Positions 20,501 through 30,648 of a DNA stretch of 35,353 nt are shown here, piece by piece. The stretch is from Amoebophrya sp. A120 (lineage: Eukaryota; Sar; Dinophyceae; Syndiniales; Amoebophryaceae), in the NCBI GenBank assembly GCA_905178155.1, contig CAJINV010000004.1:5231381-5266733 (forward strand), in the 5' to 3' direction. Under the pieces are notes generated by a model, which saw only the letters and a list, made by a program, of their open reading frames with translations, was not told where the DNA came from and made no database searches. Position 1 is the stretch's first letter, and each line of letters begins with the position of its first letter. Made by a program: the position numbers and the translations under genes.

Positions 20501-23500
20501 CTCGTGCTCTCGCTTGGACTTGGAGGAATTTGAACTACGACCGGCTCCTGCTGGTTGAAAATAAAAATGTGCGCCAGCTTGACCATTTTTATCGCCGCTG
20601 CTCTCCCGCTTTATCGTTGTGCTAGTACTGCTCGTGGTGTAGTAGTCGTCGCGCTTGCCCCTTTCATCTCCTTCTACTTCCATGGCAGAAGTAGATGCTG
20701 CAGGCCCTCCTCCTGGAGCGGTACAGCCACTACTATTCATCGGCATCGGGTCGATATAATCCATTCGCGTTTCCAGTAGCCAGCAGTGCGCCGCACAGAG
20801 GAGTTGCAGAAGGATTGGTGAAGGGGATAAGAAGTGCGGTTGTAGTTCCGGTGCGCCGGACGAAGCTGCATTCAACGGACGAGGGTTGTGTGGCGACTGC
20901 ATCGCTGGTTGTTGTACACCAGCATTATCTGGCAGCTGCTCTAGTACTACTTCATGCGCACTATCTTGTTCAACACCTTGATGATTCGAACTCTTCTTCT
21001 TGACTACTGATTCTTGAACTGCACGGTAGTTTTCCGGTACCGGGCCAAAGCTTTCGAGAAACTCAAGCACGATTTGCAAGAACCAGGCCGGGTGTAGTGG
21101 GTCATTTTCCGTAAGGTAGAAAGGGCCTTTGTTATCGGGGACGGGGAGTTGTGTAGTGCTCTCGCGGGAGAATTCAAGATCACTCTCTGTTAAACGATTT
21201 GCCGCGGTGCTGCTTCTCGAAAATGAATAAATTCCCGGCATCATGGGATGGCTCGCAGTGCCAGATTTATTACTTTCCCGCCCGCTACTGTCGTTCATCC
21301 AGCCGCTGTCACCATTATACAGCGCAGAATTCACTTCATCGCTCCTTTCCTGTTGCAGGGACGAAGTTTCGCGGCTCCAATAGTATGTCTGGCACCGGTG
21401 CAGCGCAATCAGGAGTAGGTCCACCGGAAAGGGCTTCGTCGATGAATTAGTAGAGGCTTGAGTGCTCGAATTATTGCTCTTTCGAGTTGTTGGCAGCGTG
21501 GTTGACGACGAGGCAGATTTTCGCATGTCCTGGCCTGGCGGTCCAGGTCCTATACTACTTCCTTCTGGAGCAGGAGCTGCCAACATAATTTTTAACCCGT
21601 CGCACACCACTTGCTGCACGGCGTATCCAAACCTCCGTTGCAGCCGAGACAAAACGATCAGCAGCGACTGCAGGGCGCGCAGCACGTCTTTTGGGATGAA
21701 AAGATCCTGATTGTAGGATGAAGCCCCCACGCGGTGTTGATCCGGCACAGCGCTTTCGCGATTCGGGAGGGCAGAAGTTGTGCTAGGACCTGTAACAGCA
21801 GCACCGCAGCTCTTACGCTGCTGCTCGGTCAGCGTCAGGTTGCTAATGTTACAACTATTTACGTCGTAGTTCGCACTGGAACCAGAACCATCCATTTTCC
21901 TCGTGCTTCTGCCACTTTTAGAAGAAGTAGCTGTTGATGTTCCCGCTGCGACGATTTTGGAGTTACGTGTAGCTGTTCTACTTCCAATCGCTATCGACGA
22001 AGAGAGCCTCGCTGAAAAGCGCGTCTTCCTGTCGACAACATCAGACCTGTTGATAGTATTACGTTCTTTTTCATCATCGGCCCCGCCGTCGCACAGGAGT
22101 GCACCTAAGCTCACCTCCCCGGTGATTTCTTCCCGGAGCTTTAAAATTGCGACGCAAATCCCCCGGGCAAGCTCTACGGAGGTCGAAGCATCTAGCTGCG
22201 CGACGGCGTCCTCCAAGACGCAAGACGACAGGCGGAACAGCAGGTCGGGGTCGTTGGTCCGCGTTCCGTGGTGCAATAAGTCGGAAAACAGAGGGACGGA
22301 CAACTGCAGCAACTCAAAGTCGTTGCACTGCGCCGCCTTTTCCCACAACAGCAGCAGGGGGTCGCGCAGCGCGGACTCGCAGAGGATATCTGACTGGGCG
22401 AGGTACTCAATCAGGTGCACGAAGGTCTTTCGGTTTTCGGCCAAAAACGCCGTTCCAGACGAGCCCACACGTAGTAAAACGCACCACAGTTTTATCCCAA
22501 GAAAAAAACTTTGAGTCTTAGTGTAGGTCTTGAGGGAAAACATAAACAGCATCATGAAAACTGATTTGCATTTTCTGCATCACAGACTCACTTACACTTA
22601 CACAGTTTTTTTCCAACGATAAATTTCTCCTGCAAACGCAAACCCGAGAGCTGCTCCGCGGACGAAGAATTGTCGGAGTCGGAGGTAGTTTCGGAATCGC
22701 TAGTTTCGCCGAAATTGTTTTTCCTGTCGTTTTCTTCGGAGAAGCTGCTGATATTGTCCTGATCGTCGTGGTTTTGCTGTTTATTTTTGGTACTACTTTT
22801 ATTTGCGAATTCCGCCGCGAGTCTTGCCGGGTCGCGCTTGAAGTTTTGTGAGCTGGCTGCAGAAACTTCCTGCACATTTTGATCGCCATCACTAGAAGGA
22901 CATCCTCCAAAGGCTTCTAGCAACGTCGGAGCCGCTGCTCCTGCTGCAGCAGCTCCATCCATGTAATTGGAGTTCTTCCCTTCGGCTGAGTAGACTCCGT
23001 CCTGCTGCCCTGCGGTAGTTGCAGTAGTACTCATAATTCCAGCCAAAACCACAGAACCGGCACCTGCTCCGGTCGGCGACGTGGCAGGCGATTGCTGACT
23101 TGATGTTGTACCACCTCCTGCACTTTTCAGCGCCGCCACGGGCTGCGCTACGCTCAGGGTCGCCCGGAAGGTGCGCCGCCGCGCCAGGCTTTTGCCGAAC
23201 GCAGTCGTCGTGGCGCTGGCCACCGCGGTATTTTTGTCACCTCCAGCACTTTGCTGGTGTTCGTCGTCGCTGTTCAATTCTCCTTCTTGTTCTTGCCCGT
23301 GCAAGAAATAGTCGGCCGAGTGTTTCAAAAACCCCCGCACCACCTCGCAGAACTCCTTGACGTCCGAAAGAATCGCTGGTGTACGGAGAAACGCCGCGAC
23401 CGAGGGGATTTCGGCCAGCGTGCCCAGCACATGGACCGACTGAATCGCCAAGTCAATTCGGTCCAGCTCCTGCTCGTCGGAGCGAGCGGCGGCATCCTGC

Positions 23501-26500
23501 TCGTTCAGCTGCCTGCTCGTGGTTGATAGTTCTTGCACTACATCCGCGGCCCCACCTTCGTTCAACACCTTGTTCATCTTACAAACCGCCGGCACGAGCT
23601 GCGGAAATTTGCGGCGCAAGTAGCCCTGCGTTCCGCGAACGATTTCGATCAGCGTTTTGGCCGCTGCGCAGAAAAACGCCGGTTCTAGATGGTGCATTTC
23701 GGAATCTAGCAGGTCGAACAGTCGCTGCCAGCTGTCCTGCAAAGACAAGTGGATGTGCGGCAGCTCGGTGTGCTGGAGGGTCAACAGCGTCTCCAATATA
23801 GCGCAGCGAGAGAGAAAGGGCAGCTCTTGGAAGCGAACCGGTAGATTTTGTTCATGATCTCCCTGCACGGACGTGGACGCTGCTGCTGCACTTTGGGATG
23901 AATAAAATTCCTCGGTCAGGAACTTCCGGACCTGCAGAATACACTTCCCCTGCAGGCTCGGCGAGCTGTCGCGAGCCAAGGAGGCGAGGGCGAGCAGACC
24001 CGGCTCGGAGATAATTTTTGAAAACGAAGGTGCTTGTTGGATAAGTAGAGGATCATGTTCTACTTGTTGAACATCTTCAAATAAACCTCCTACGGAATCT
24101 TCGTCTAAATTTTCTTGCCCCCCCGCGGCCTCGGTCGAAGTGTGACGCGCCGCGGCGCCAACAACCAAAGCCTGCGACCCGGTTGGCACCGTCGCCCTGG
24201 ATGATGTTTTCAACAATGGATATGATTCTCGACCACCAGCATCTTCGTTCTCTTCGTCGGCCAGGAGGCTGCTGCGCGGGCTCTCCGACTCGTCACCTTC
24301 TCCGATGATCGACAAGTAGTCCCGAAACCGCGGCGAAGTTCCGTCGTCGGTGGTGCCATTATTGAATTGTTCATCCGCGGAAGAGCTACCTCCATGCGCG
24401 TAGTTGAAATTATTTCCGTCCGTTCGGCCAGCCGCTTTTTTATGCATCTCACCACCAGACACCGTAGAGTTGTTCTTCTCCTCGTGCAATAAGTGGTCTG
24501 ATTCCAGATGCGACTCTTGATCTTTGGCCAGCTGCACGAAGCCTTTGCTACCAGCTCCTCCGTACCTCTTTCGAAACGCGTCTATCCTGGGTGCCAATCG
24601 GCTCCAGAGGTGGTGCTCGATGTCCGCGGGAGGGACATGGGAGAAACAGGCCTTCGCCCAGTCGATGTGATTACCCCGGGCCAGGGTCCACAGCGCCAGG
24701 ACCGCCATTTTGCGGACCTGCGTGGTTGGGCTGTTTGTTAAGAGGAGAAGCACGGATATCGGCTCCAGGTGTCCGAGCCAATTTTCAAACAGCGATGAAG
24801 AAGATCCACTCGACCACGTGCCGACGACGTGGTGGGACGAAATCATTTGCGTCGAGGTAGGAGACATCTTCACGGGTCCTGAACAAGAAGATGTGCTGGA
24901 AGTCAGAAGTCCACTGTTATCCCACGAGGTCGTGGGACCTACGACACCGATGCTGTTCTTGTTTCCACTACATGATCCATTCGTCATGTGCTTGGTTCCA
25001 AAAACACCTCGCCGGGTCGTTCTTGTTCCACAAGCTCCTGGTCCTGCTGCGGTCGTAGTAGTCGTAGCAGCTGTTGAACTACCGTTGCTGCTCACCAGCG
25101 CCAGCTGCAGCAAACATTCCACACACAGTTGCTGCACCTCCGCGGTTATCCTGTGCAAAAGTATCGTACTCGTATAAATGCAGGTCTTGCATTACAAATT
25201 TCTTTGTCAAGGCAAATCAGCATTACAAATTTCATTTCTCATGCTGAGAAAATTTGTAATGCATTTATACGAGTACGATACTTTTGCAGTTCATAGCGGT
25301 GGCCGTGGGCGCGAGCAGAACCAGGGCGTCGACGCCGCGGTGCTGGACGCACTATTACATTGAAAAATGCCCCCACCCCCGACCTTGGGAGAATTTGTAT
25401 TGCAAACCTTTCCAAATGAAACCCTCACCCTCTTGCATCTATCAGCATCACAGGTTTCCAATCGTGAACAGCAAGAATGTATTGTATTACAAAAGACCCC
25501 AGCAAAAGCGGCGCTTGTCATGCAAGCGATGCGATACACGCCTAGACCCTGCATCGGAAAGATTCATACTCCTTTCATGCATGACAAAACGTCTTCATTT
25601 GGAAACTTCGCATCACAAATTTTTACAATTTAAGGGGTGGGGGGCATTTTTCACTGTAATACGCACTCCTGGTTATCCAGGAGGAACAGGGAATGCAACA
25701 GGAACAACGCGTCCCGCTGCTCTTCCTCGGTCCCGGTTGCGGCGGCGTGGAGCAAGGGCGGATACTTGTTCGCTGAGGGCGACAGGGACGGCGAAGCAGC
25801 AGTCTTGGTGACACTGCCGTCAACTGTTCCTGGTGATGTGGCTATACCTGCTGATGAGGATGCTGTAGTTGTACTGAGACTTTTTTTACTACTGCTCCTT
25901 CCAGCTGCCGTCTCGCTTGAAGTACTCCGTGGAGGTGCACCAGCAACGTGTTGCCCAGAATGGACGTCCCCATCAAGTCGGTGCAGAAACGTGTGCGTCG
26001 CGTGCTCGCGAATTTCGTTTCTGAGCAGAAATTGGCCGACAAAAGCCTCGAGCTCGCCGTCGTTTCGCCGGCTCGCGAAGGTGCCAGAACCTGTGCCCGC
26101 ATGATGATCCTGGGTACCCGCCCACTGCGAAAAGGCCAGATCGATGATGTTCGCGATTTCTGGATGGGGTTGGCTTAAAACAAAACTGGGGCTAGAAGTT
26201 CTTGATGTCGTACTGCTGTCGATGGCAACTACATCCTGTTGAGAATTATTGCCCCCTCCAGCTGCCTTGTTGCCCGCGCTGTTCCTGCTTGATGCTGTTC
26301 CAGAAGCTTTGGTTCCTCCTGAAGTACCATTTCCCCCGGTCGCATAACTTTCACCGGCGCTAGTTTCTGACGCAGGTGCACTTGATGATGATGTTGCTCC
26401 GGCACTACTATTGTTGAGGGCACTTCTAGTACCTCCGCTTGCTCGTGAAGTTGGTCCAGAAGAACTGCTACAAGAACCTCCTCCACTCGGAGCTCCTGCA

Positions 26501-29500
26501 GTATCCCCGACCACGCCCTTACGCTTGTTGAAGGCGACGAAGCTGACCGCCTTGCGCCACCGCCGGCTGGCCCCGCTGCGGGACTTTTGAAGATGAGTTC
26601 CTCCTTTTTCCCCTGCATGCAGCTGCATCTCGTCCTGCTCCTCCTCGCGCCGGGCGGCGCTGGAGCTCGCCAGCAACAGCAGGCTGGCCCGGACCAAGGG
26701 CAAGAGGCGGAGGCCCGCGGAGGAGGAAGTGCGCGCGACGTTCAGCAGCGTCCATGCACAGTTGCGAAACATCCGCCGCCGGAGCACCGGCGTTTCCCCT
26801 TCCAGGTCCGGCCGGGTCGGTTTTGTGATTGTACTCGTCATGTTGCTGGAAGCTTGCTGAAGATGTTGCGTCGCGTTGTTTATGTTTTCCCCACCTGGTT
26901 GCTCGTCTACAGCTCCGTCAAGATCCTGTTCGTGGTGCTCGCCAGGTGTAGTTGTAACACTCGCTGCTCCTTCCATCGTCGTTTGTGCATGAAGTGTTTG
27001 GCTGCCAACCCCTCCGTCTTGCGATGCACGCACAGAAGTGGAAGACATTGACATAATTCCAGCCCCCTGTAGTTGTTGTACCTGGTGTACCCCCCCGGCA
27101 CCATGATGAAAACTGGGTGGTAATTTGACGATTTCGTGCAGCCCCGCATGCACCGCGTTGGAATTCAGCATGGTTTTCACGTTCAGCTTGTCCTGCGCCA
27201 GGTTTGCCAAGCACCCGGTCAACCAGACTCGCGCGGGCAGCGTGCTCTCTCGCGCCAGGCAGTTCGCGATGATGACTAGCAGCGGAAGCTCGATTGTAGT
27301 GCCGCCCGGCTGGTGCCCTAGTTGTAAACTACCTGAGTTGCCGCTCGTGCCTGCCGTGCCAGATCCGGCTTGCAAAGAACTGCTCATACTTGCTTGGAGC
27401 TGCGGGCCGGACAGCTGCGCTTTCTGCCCGGCTACCAGTCCTCCTGCTCCCGGCTGATCATTCTGCAGCTGCACGTGCGACCCGGTCTTGTGGACGCACG
27501 CGGAGGTGGCGCTGGTGAGCGCACAAAGCCCTGCGGCCAGAAAACGCTGGCAGAACGGGTGGGTCCGCCCAGTGCGCCCGAGAAGCTCGCAGATCGGCTC
27601 CAGGTAATCTCCGAGCTTCTCGCTGGTTTCCGCAAAAAGAGACATTCGCGCGATCGCAGCCGCAATCGCGACCAGCAGGCCGTCCCAAGAGGCGCGACGC
27701 ATCATCATGTTATTGTTGGAGGTGCTGGACGAGGTTTCGCTGCTGTCGAGATTTATTTGAACTACGGAAGTCAAAGGAGTTCTTGCACTGTGACCAAGAT
27801 GTTGATCAACGGGCGTACTGTAGTAATTGTCAACACCGTAGTTTATTTTCGGAGTACCAGCACAGGCCGTTGGGTCCGTGACGACCTGGAGGTGATGGGG
27901 TGCTCCGATGGAGGTGGTCCCCGCGACGTTCATGCTATGATCCGAGAAGCAGATGACGCTGGCATTTCGGCTCTTCAGGTCTTCCACTACCTGGGCGACC
28001 AGTCTGAAAAAGGACACGAGAACACCCTTTTGCAGTAGCATTTGCCGTATGAACTGCAAAAGTGTCTGGGTCTGGAAGAGTGCAAGTTTGTCGCGCTTGT
28101 CTGGCATGACTCGAGAATCTGTGTTGCATAGGCGCGAAAAGGCCCTCTTGCCTGTCACGCGAAAACGCAGTTTGCCATGCGGAATACGTAAGACATGGCA
28201 GCCAAAAAATTTGTCATGCATAGCTGCGCACTGCAGTGCGTCTTCCATTTACTTTTAGCATTACAAGTTTCCAGACCCAGACATATTTGCAATCCATATG
28301 CCGTGCGAGGTCGCACGCACTCAGGGTCGCCAGCACCTGGGGCAAAAACGTACCGCTCGCGCTTCCTGGATGATGCGCTCCCACGTGGTCGACGCCAACG
28401 GTCGTATTGGTTGTACCTGCTCCACCGTCGCTCTTTACAAACCGCAGGAGCGGCTCACCGGCGACATGCATGAACATCTTGCCGTCGAGTGCATCCCGAA
28501 TGACCAACAGCAAGTATTTCGCGACCAGCGCCCGGTCGCGGTGCTTCCGCGAGCCCAGTCGGCGCGCCAGCTCCTCGAAAAACGCAACCCGCTTCACCGT
28601 CCAGCTGTGACTAGAATCAGAATTTGTATTGAGGTTGTTATGGTTTTGGTTAATATTGCTCGCACTCGTACCCAGCTGATACTCAGTGGTGCCAGAAAAC
28701 AGCTCCAAAAGGTCTGCTTGATGGAGGTTCAACATCTCCAACTGTTGATTTGTTCCCTTCATCACACTTGTTGCCCCGCCCGCGACGGCCCGGTTTAATA
28801 TACCAGGATTATCCACTGGCGATATTCCACCTAGCCCGGCGGCCTGACCTCCACCTAGTGGCAATCCTGCTACGCTCTGCCGCATCGAGCGGCGATGGTG
28901 GAAGGACTGCGACCGCTGGTAGCTGATCGCCGGCTTGGATGTTGAAGTAGACTTGGTACTAGTTGTACTTCCCGCCCCGGCTGTTGTTCCAAGCGGCTGG
29001 AACGAGCTGGAAGACGACAAAGGCGGGCCACCTGCTCCGGCTCCTATAGAGCCGGATGCTGCGTAAAAATGATGATCCCGCCCGACATCAGCACCCGCTG
29101 CGCCAGCACTTCCTCCCATGTTGAGGACATGATTGTACTGGTGCGCAGCCGTACCAGCATGCTGCGGCAGCCCCGAGGTGCGAAATACTAAATTGCTCCC
29201 CCGGGTGGTGGAGGACGTCGAAGAGATCGCAGTAGTTGCAGCATGATGTTGGTAGTCTGCAAGAATGCCGTCCCCAGGAGACGACGAGTCAGTTTTTGCG
29301 CGGAAGATTGCGAGCAGCTCTTCGTAGTCGTGGTCGACCGAGCCAAGCAGGTAGTCCAGGTAGGCTTCCTCCTCCGAAGTGCCGTCCCGTTCCCGTTTCC
29401 GGACCAAATTGCGGTCCAGATCTGCCATCGACGCGTTTTTCTGCGTCTGGAAGGAGTACCCCAAACCCAGTGCCCCTTTCCACTCGCCGGGGGGTAGGCT

Positions 29501-30648
29501 TGCCAAGCGTTGCTTCCAGGTCTGCCCGAGCAGCGAACTCGCCTTCCCCGCATCCCGGGCGGAGGGATAGGGAAAATCGTCCCCCAAGGCCTCGCTGACA
29601 TCCTCTTCCGTTTCCTCGGAGACGGGTGGGAGAAAGGGATTCAGCCGTGCGGGTCTTTATCGTGAGGAAAAATCCCCCCTCACCATACTCACAATGGAAA
29701 TTTGTGATGCTGCTCTGTGGCCACAAATCAGCTTTGTCTTGCATATGAGGCAAATGGGAGCCATGTGGTGCAGTCCACAGCCAAGTTGTCATGCGCTCTT
29801 GCCTACCGCAAAGCTGTCTGTCATGCCTGAGTGCTAGCCTTTTGCAGACCTAATCAGGCTTTGGAAGTGCCTGCAAGCGCTTGCTGCAATACAGCGCTGA
29901 TTTGTCGTGTACACAAATCCAGCAACAGAAATTTCCGTTTCACTATGTCTGTGCAGGAGGATTTTTCTGTTTGTTAGTCTTCGCTTGATGGTTATCAAAT
30001 GTAAAAATGTCTAGGTCTGGAAGAATGCATGTTTGTCATGCTTGTGTGGCATGACTCTTAAATCTGTCATGCAAGTTACCCAAGAGCTCCATTTTTCTCT
30101 GATGCAGAAACGCAGTTTGTCATGCAGAATAGGCAACACCTAGAAGCTCAGAAACTTGTGATGCTGAGCCAGCATGTCTGGCCTCATCATGATACGCCAC
30201 CCAGCATCACAAGTTTCCAGACCCAGACATTTTTACATTTGATAATGGTCTCGTCTCCGACCCGGTCCTCGTCCACGCTTTTGCGCTTCTTCGCGTTATA
30301 TCAAATGCAAATATGTCTGGGTCTGGAAATTTGTAATGCAAGAAAGGGAAGAGTGAGCGCACTGTAATGCGCTGCCCAGCATGACAAGTTTTTCCGTGGC
30401 TCAGAGTTGCGCTTGCGCGCTCCGCATGAGAAACTGCGTTTTTGCATGACAAACAAGAAGAGCTCTTCGCGGGCACGCAATACAGAGTTTAGAGTCATGC
30501 CAGACTAGCATGACAAATCTCGCAATCTCCCCGACCCAGACATTCTTGCACTTGTGCATACGCTAGAAGTACTTGCGGTGGCACTTGCGGTCGTGGAGGC
30601 TGCAGCGGTGGAGGCTGCAGCAGTTTCCCGGGGCTGCTTTTGCGACAT
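11553..30648 (-). CDS. Giant ARM/HEAT-like repeat protein, 4,178 aa (gene A)
   Basis: Exons 30561-30648, 30245-30293, 29977-29987, 28299-29652, 25662-28042, 25296-25347, 22592-25141, 19973-22508, 13281-15237 and 11553-13111 total 12,537 nt, a multiple of three, with one frame throughout and TGA at the end. It starts MSQKQPRETAAAST, followed by a nuclear-localisation-like KKRKS. Long helical blocks alternate with Ser/Thr/Gly/Asn-rich linkers. Helical pairs typical of armadillo/HEAT repeats include VRKMAVLALWTLARGNH, ARVWLTGCLANLAQDK, QRDALFLLHSLFLLDNQECV, AEAARAVALFSRASPRFR and VLLQQGLVREIVQVAHSREV. I cannot name the family; a large scaffold is the natural inference. Six introns are TIR elements, one is a 4.7-kb composite (15238-19972), and two are GT-AG (13112-13280 and, by my choice of sites, 22509-22591). 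The exon joins at 22.5 kb and 15.2/20.0 kb are the least certain. No catalytic domain is visible. Confidence 0.8.
15279..16232. mobile_element. Unit 1 of the composite insertion
   Basis: About 954 bp. The ends are TAGTGCCAAATCGCCCCA at 15279-15296 and the inverted GGGGCGATTTGGCAGTA at 16215-16231. It is flanked by a 57-bp identical direct repeat. Inside, an imperfect inverted pair of about 41 bp (near 15471-15512 and 15897-15937) carries AATCCGCT.GGCGCGATTTTTCGC, so much of the unit can fold back. The open frames here are by-products of these repeats. Confidence 0.8.
16289..17438. mobile_element. Unit 2 of the composite insertion
   Basis: About 1.15 kb. The left end (16291-16333) runs GGGAAATACTTTTTCAAAAA to CGCCACATATGA. 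The right end, read inverted from about 17432, gives GGGAAACACTTTCTCTGAAA and then GCCACATATAAA. This is an imperfect TIR of about 45 bp. The middle has two G/C tracts at 16807-16848 and 16893-16930 of the form GGGGGGTTGGGGGACCCC. No credible gene is seen. Confidence 0.75.
17481..18545. mobile_element. Unit 3 of the composite insertion, with nested foldback
   Basis: About 1.07 kb. The left end carries TTAGCGTTAGCGTTTTGAAA (near 17497) and the right end its inverted form, with CTCAAAACGCTAACGCTAAC near 18508. Hexamer GCGTTA units are thus part of the TIR. The motif AACGCTAATAA recurs inside in both orientations. A nested palindrome lies at 17881-18141. Confidence 0.75.
17881..18141. repeat. 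Nested palindrome inside unit 3
   Basis: Outer arms of 43 bp at 17881-17923 and 18099-18141 are near-perfect inverted copies (TTTGCGTGGTCGC... to ...CTCATGATAGC). Inner arms at about 17955-17981 and 18041-18067 repeat the CGCTAATAAACTC motif inverted. The whole 261 bp can form a long hairpin or cruciform. Confidence 0.88.
18586..19972. mobile_element. Unit 4 of the composite insertion
   Basis: About 1.39 kb. Left end: CCAGCATCTGCGCAAAATGTAG (near 18602, given here to 22 bases as AGCATCTGCGCAAAATGTAG). Right end: the inverted CTACCTTTTGCGCAGATGCA near 19926. A motif of the form GATCCGAAAAACGCATC...TGTCTCC recurs at about 18906-18934, inverted at 18988-19020, and again at 19149-19178, so the middle can also pair with itself. 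No credible gene. Confidence 0.65.
25147..25295 (-). mobile_element. Introner element, family 2, in gene A
   Basis: 149 bp. Left end TATCCTGTGCAAAAGTATCG; the right end is inverted and ends TTTTGCAGTTCATA. TSD GCGGT lies at 25142-25146 and 25296-25300. Removal joins LLAPTATA to EVQQLCVECLLQ. The family 2 block TGCAAAAGTATCGTACTCGT is perfect at both ends. Confidence 0.92.
25353..25661 (-). mobile_element. Introner element, single family, in gene A
   Basis: 309 bp with ends TATTACATTGAAAAATGCCC and the inverted counterpart closing TCACTGTAATA. TSD CGCAC lies at 25348-25352 and 25662-25666. Removal joins LLDNQEC to VQHRGVDALVL. A 52-nt exon separates it from 25147-25295. Confidence 0.9.
28048..28298 (-). 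mobile_element. Introner element, family 1, in gene A
   Basis: 251 bp with ends TATGAACTGCAAAAGTGTC and the inverted CATATTTGCAATCCATA. TSD TGCCG lies at 28043-28047 and 28299-28303. Removal joins LSACDLAR to QMLLQKGVLVSFF in frame. A TTTTGCAG near the sense 3' end could be an alternative AG acceptor, but no GT donor pairs with it. Confidence 0.9.
29658..29976 (-). mobile_element. Introner element, single family, in gene A
   Basis: 319 bp, the longest small element. The left end is TATCGTGAGGAAAAATCCCC; the right end read inverted is TAACAAACAGAAAAATCCTC, so the TIR is imperfect. TSD GTCTT lies at 29653-29657 and 29977-29981. Removal joins IKRR to PARLNPFLPPV. Confidence 0.85.
29993..30244 (-). 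mobile_element. Introner element, family 1, in gene A
   Basis: 252 bp. TIR TATCAAATGTAAAAATGTCT with one mismatch over about 30 bp to the inverted end. TSD ATGGT lies at 29988-29992 and 30245-30249. Removal joins VGDET to IKRR. Only 11 nt of exon separate it from the element at 29658-29976. Confidence 0.92.
30299..30560 (-). mobile_element. Introner element, family 1, in gene A
   Basis: 262 bp with ends TATCAAATGCAAATATGTC and the inverted CATTCTTGCACTTGTGCATA. TSDs CGTTA (30294-30298) and CGCTA (30561-30565) differ at one base. Removal joins ASTSS to AKKRKSVDEDR in frame. Confidence 0.85.

Noticed and set aside
11553-30648. Assigning gene A to importin-alpha, Raptor, Rictor or Rotatin
   Set aside because: ARM-like helices alone are not diagnostic; I saw no importin-beta-binding region, no caspase-like N-terminus, no WD40 repeats and no other family signature.
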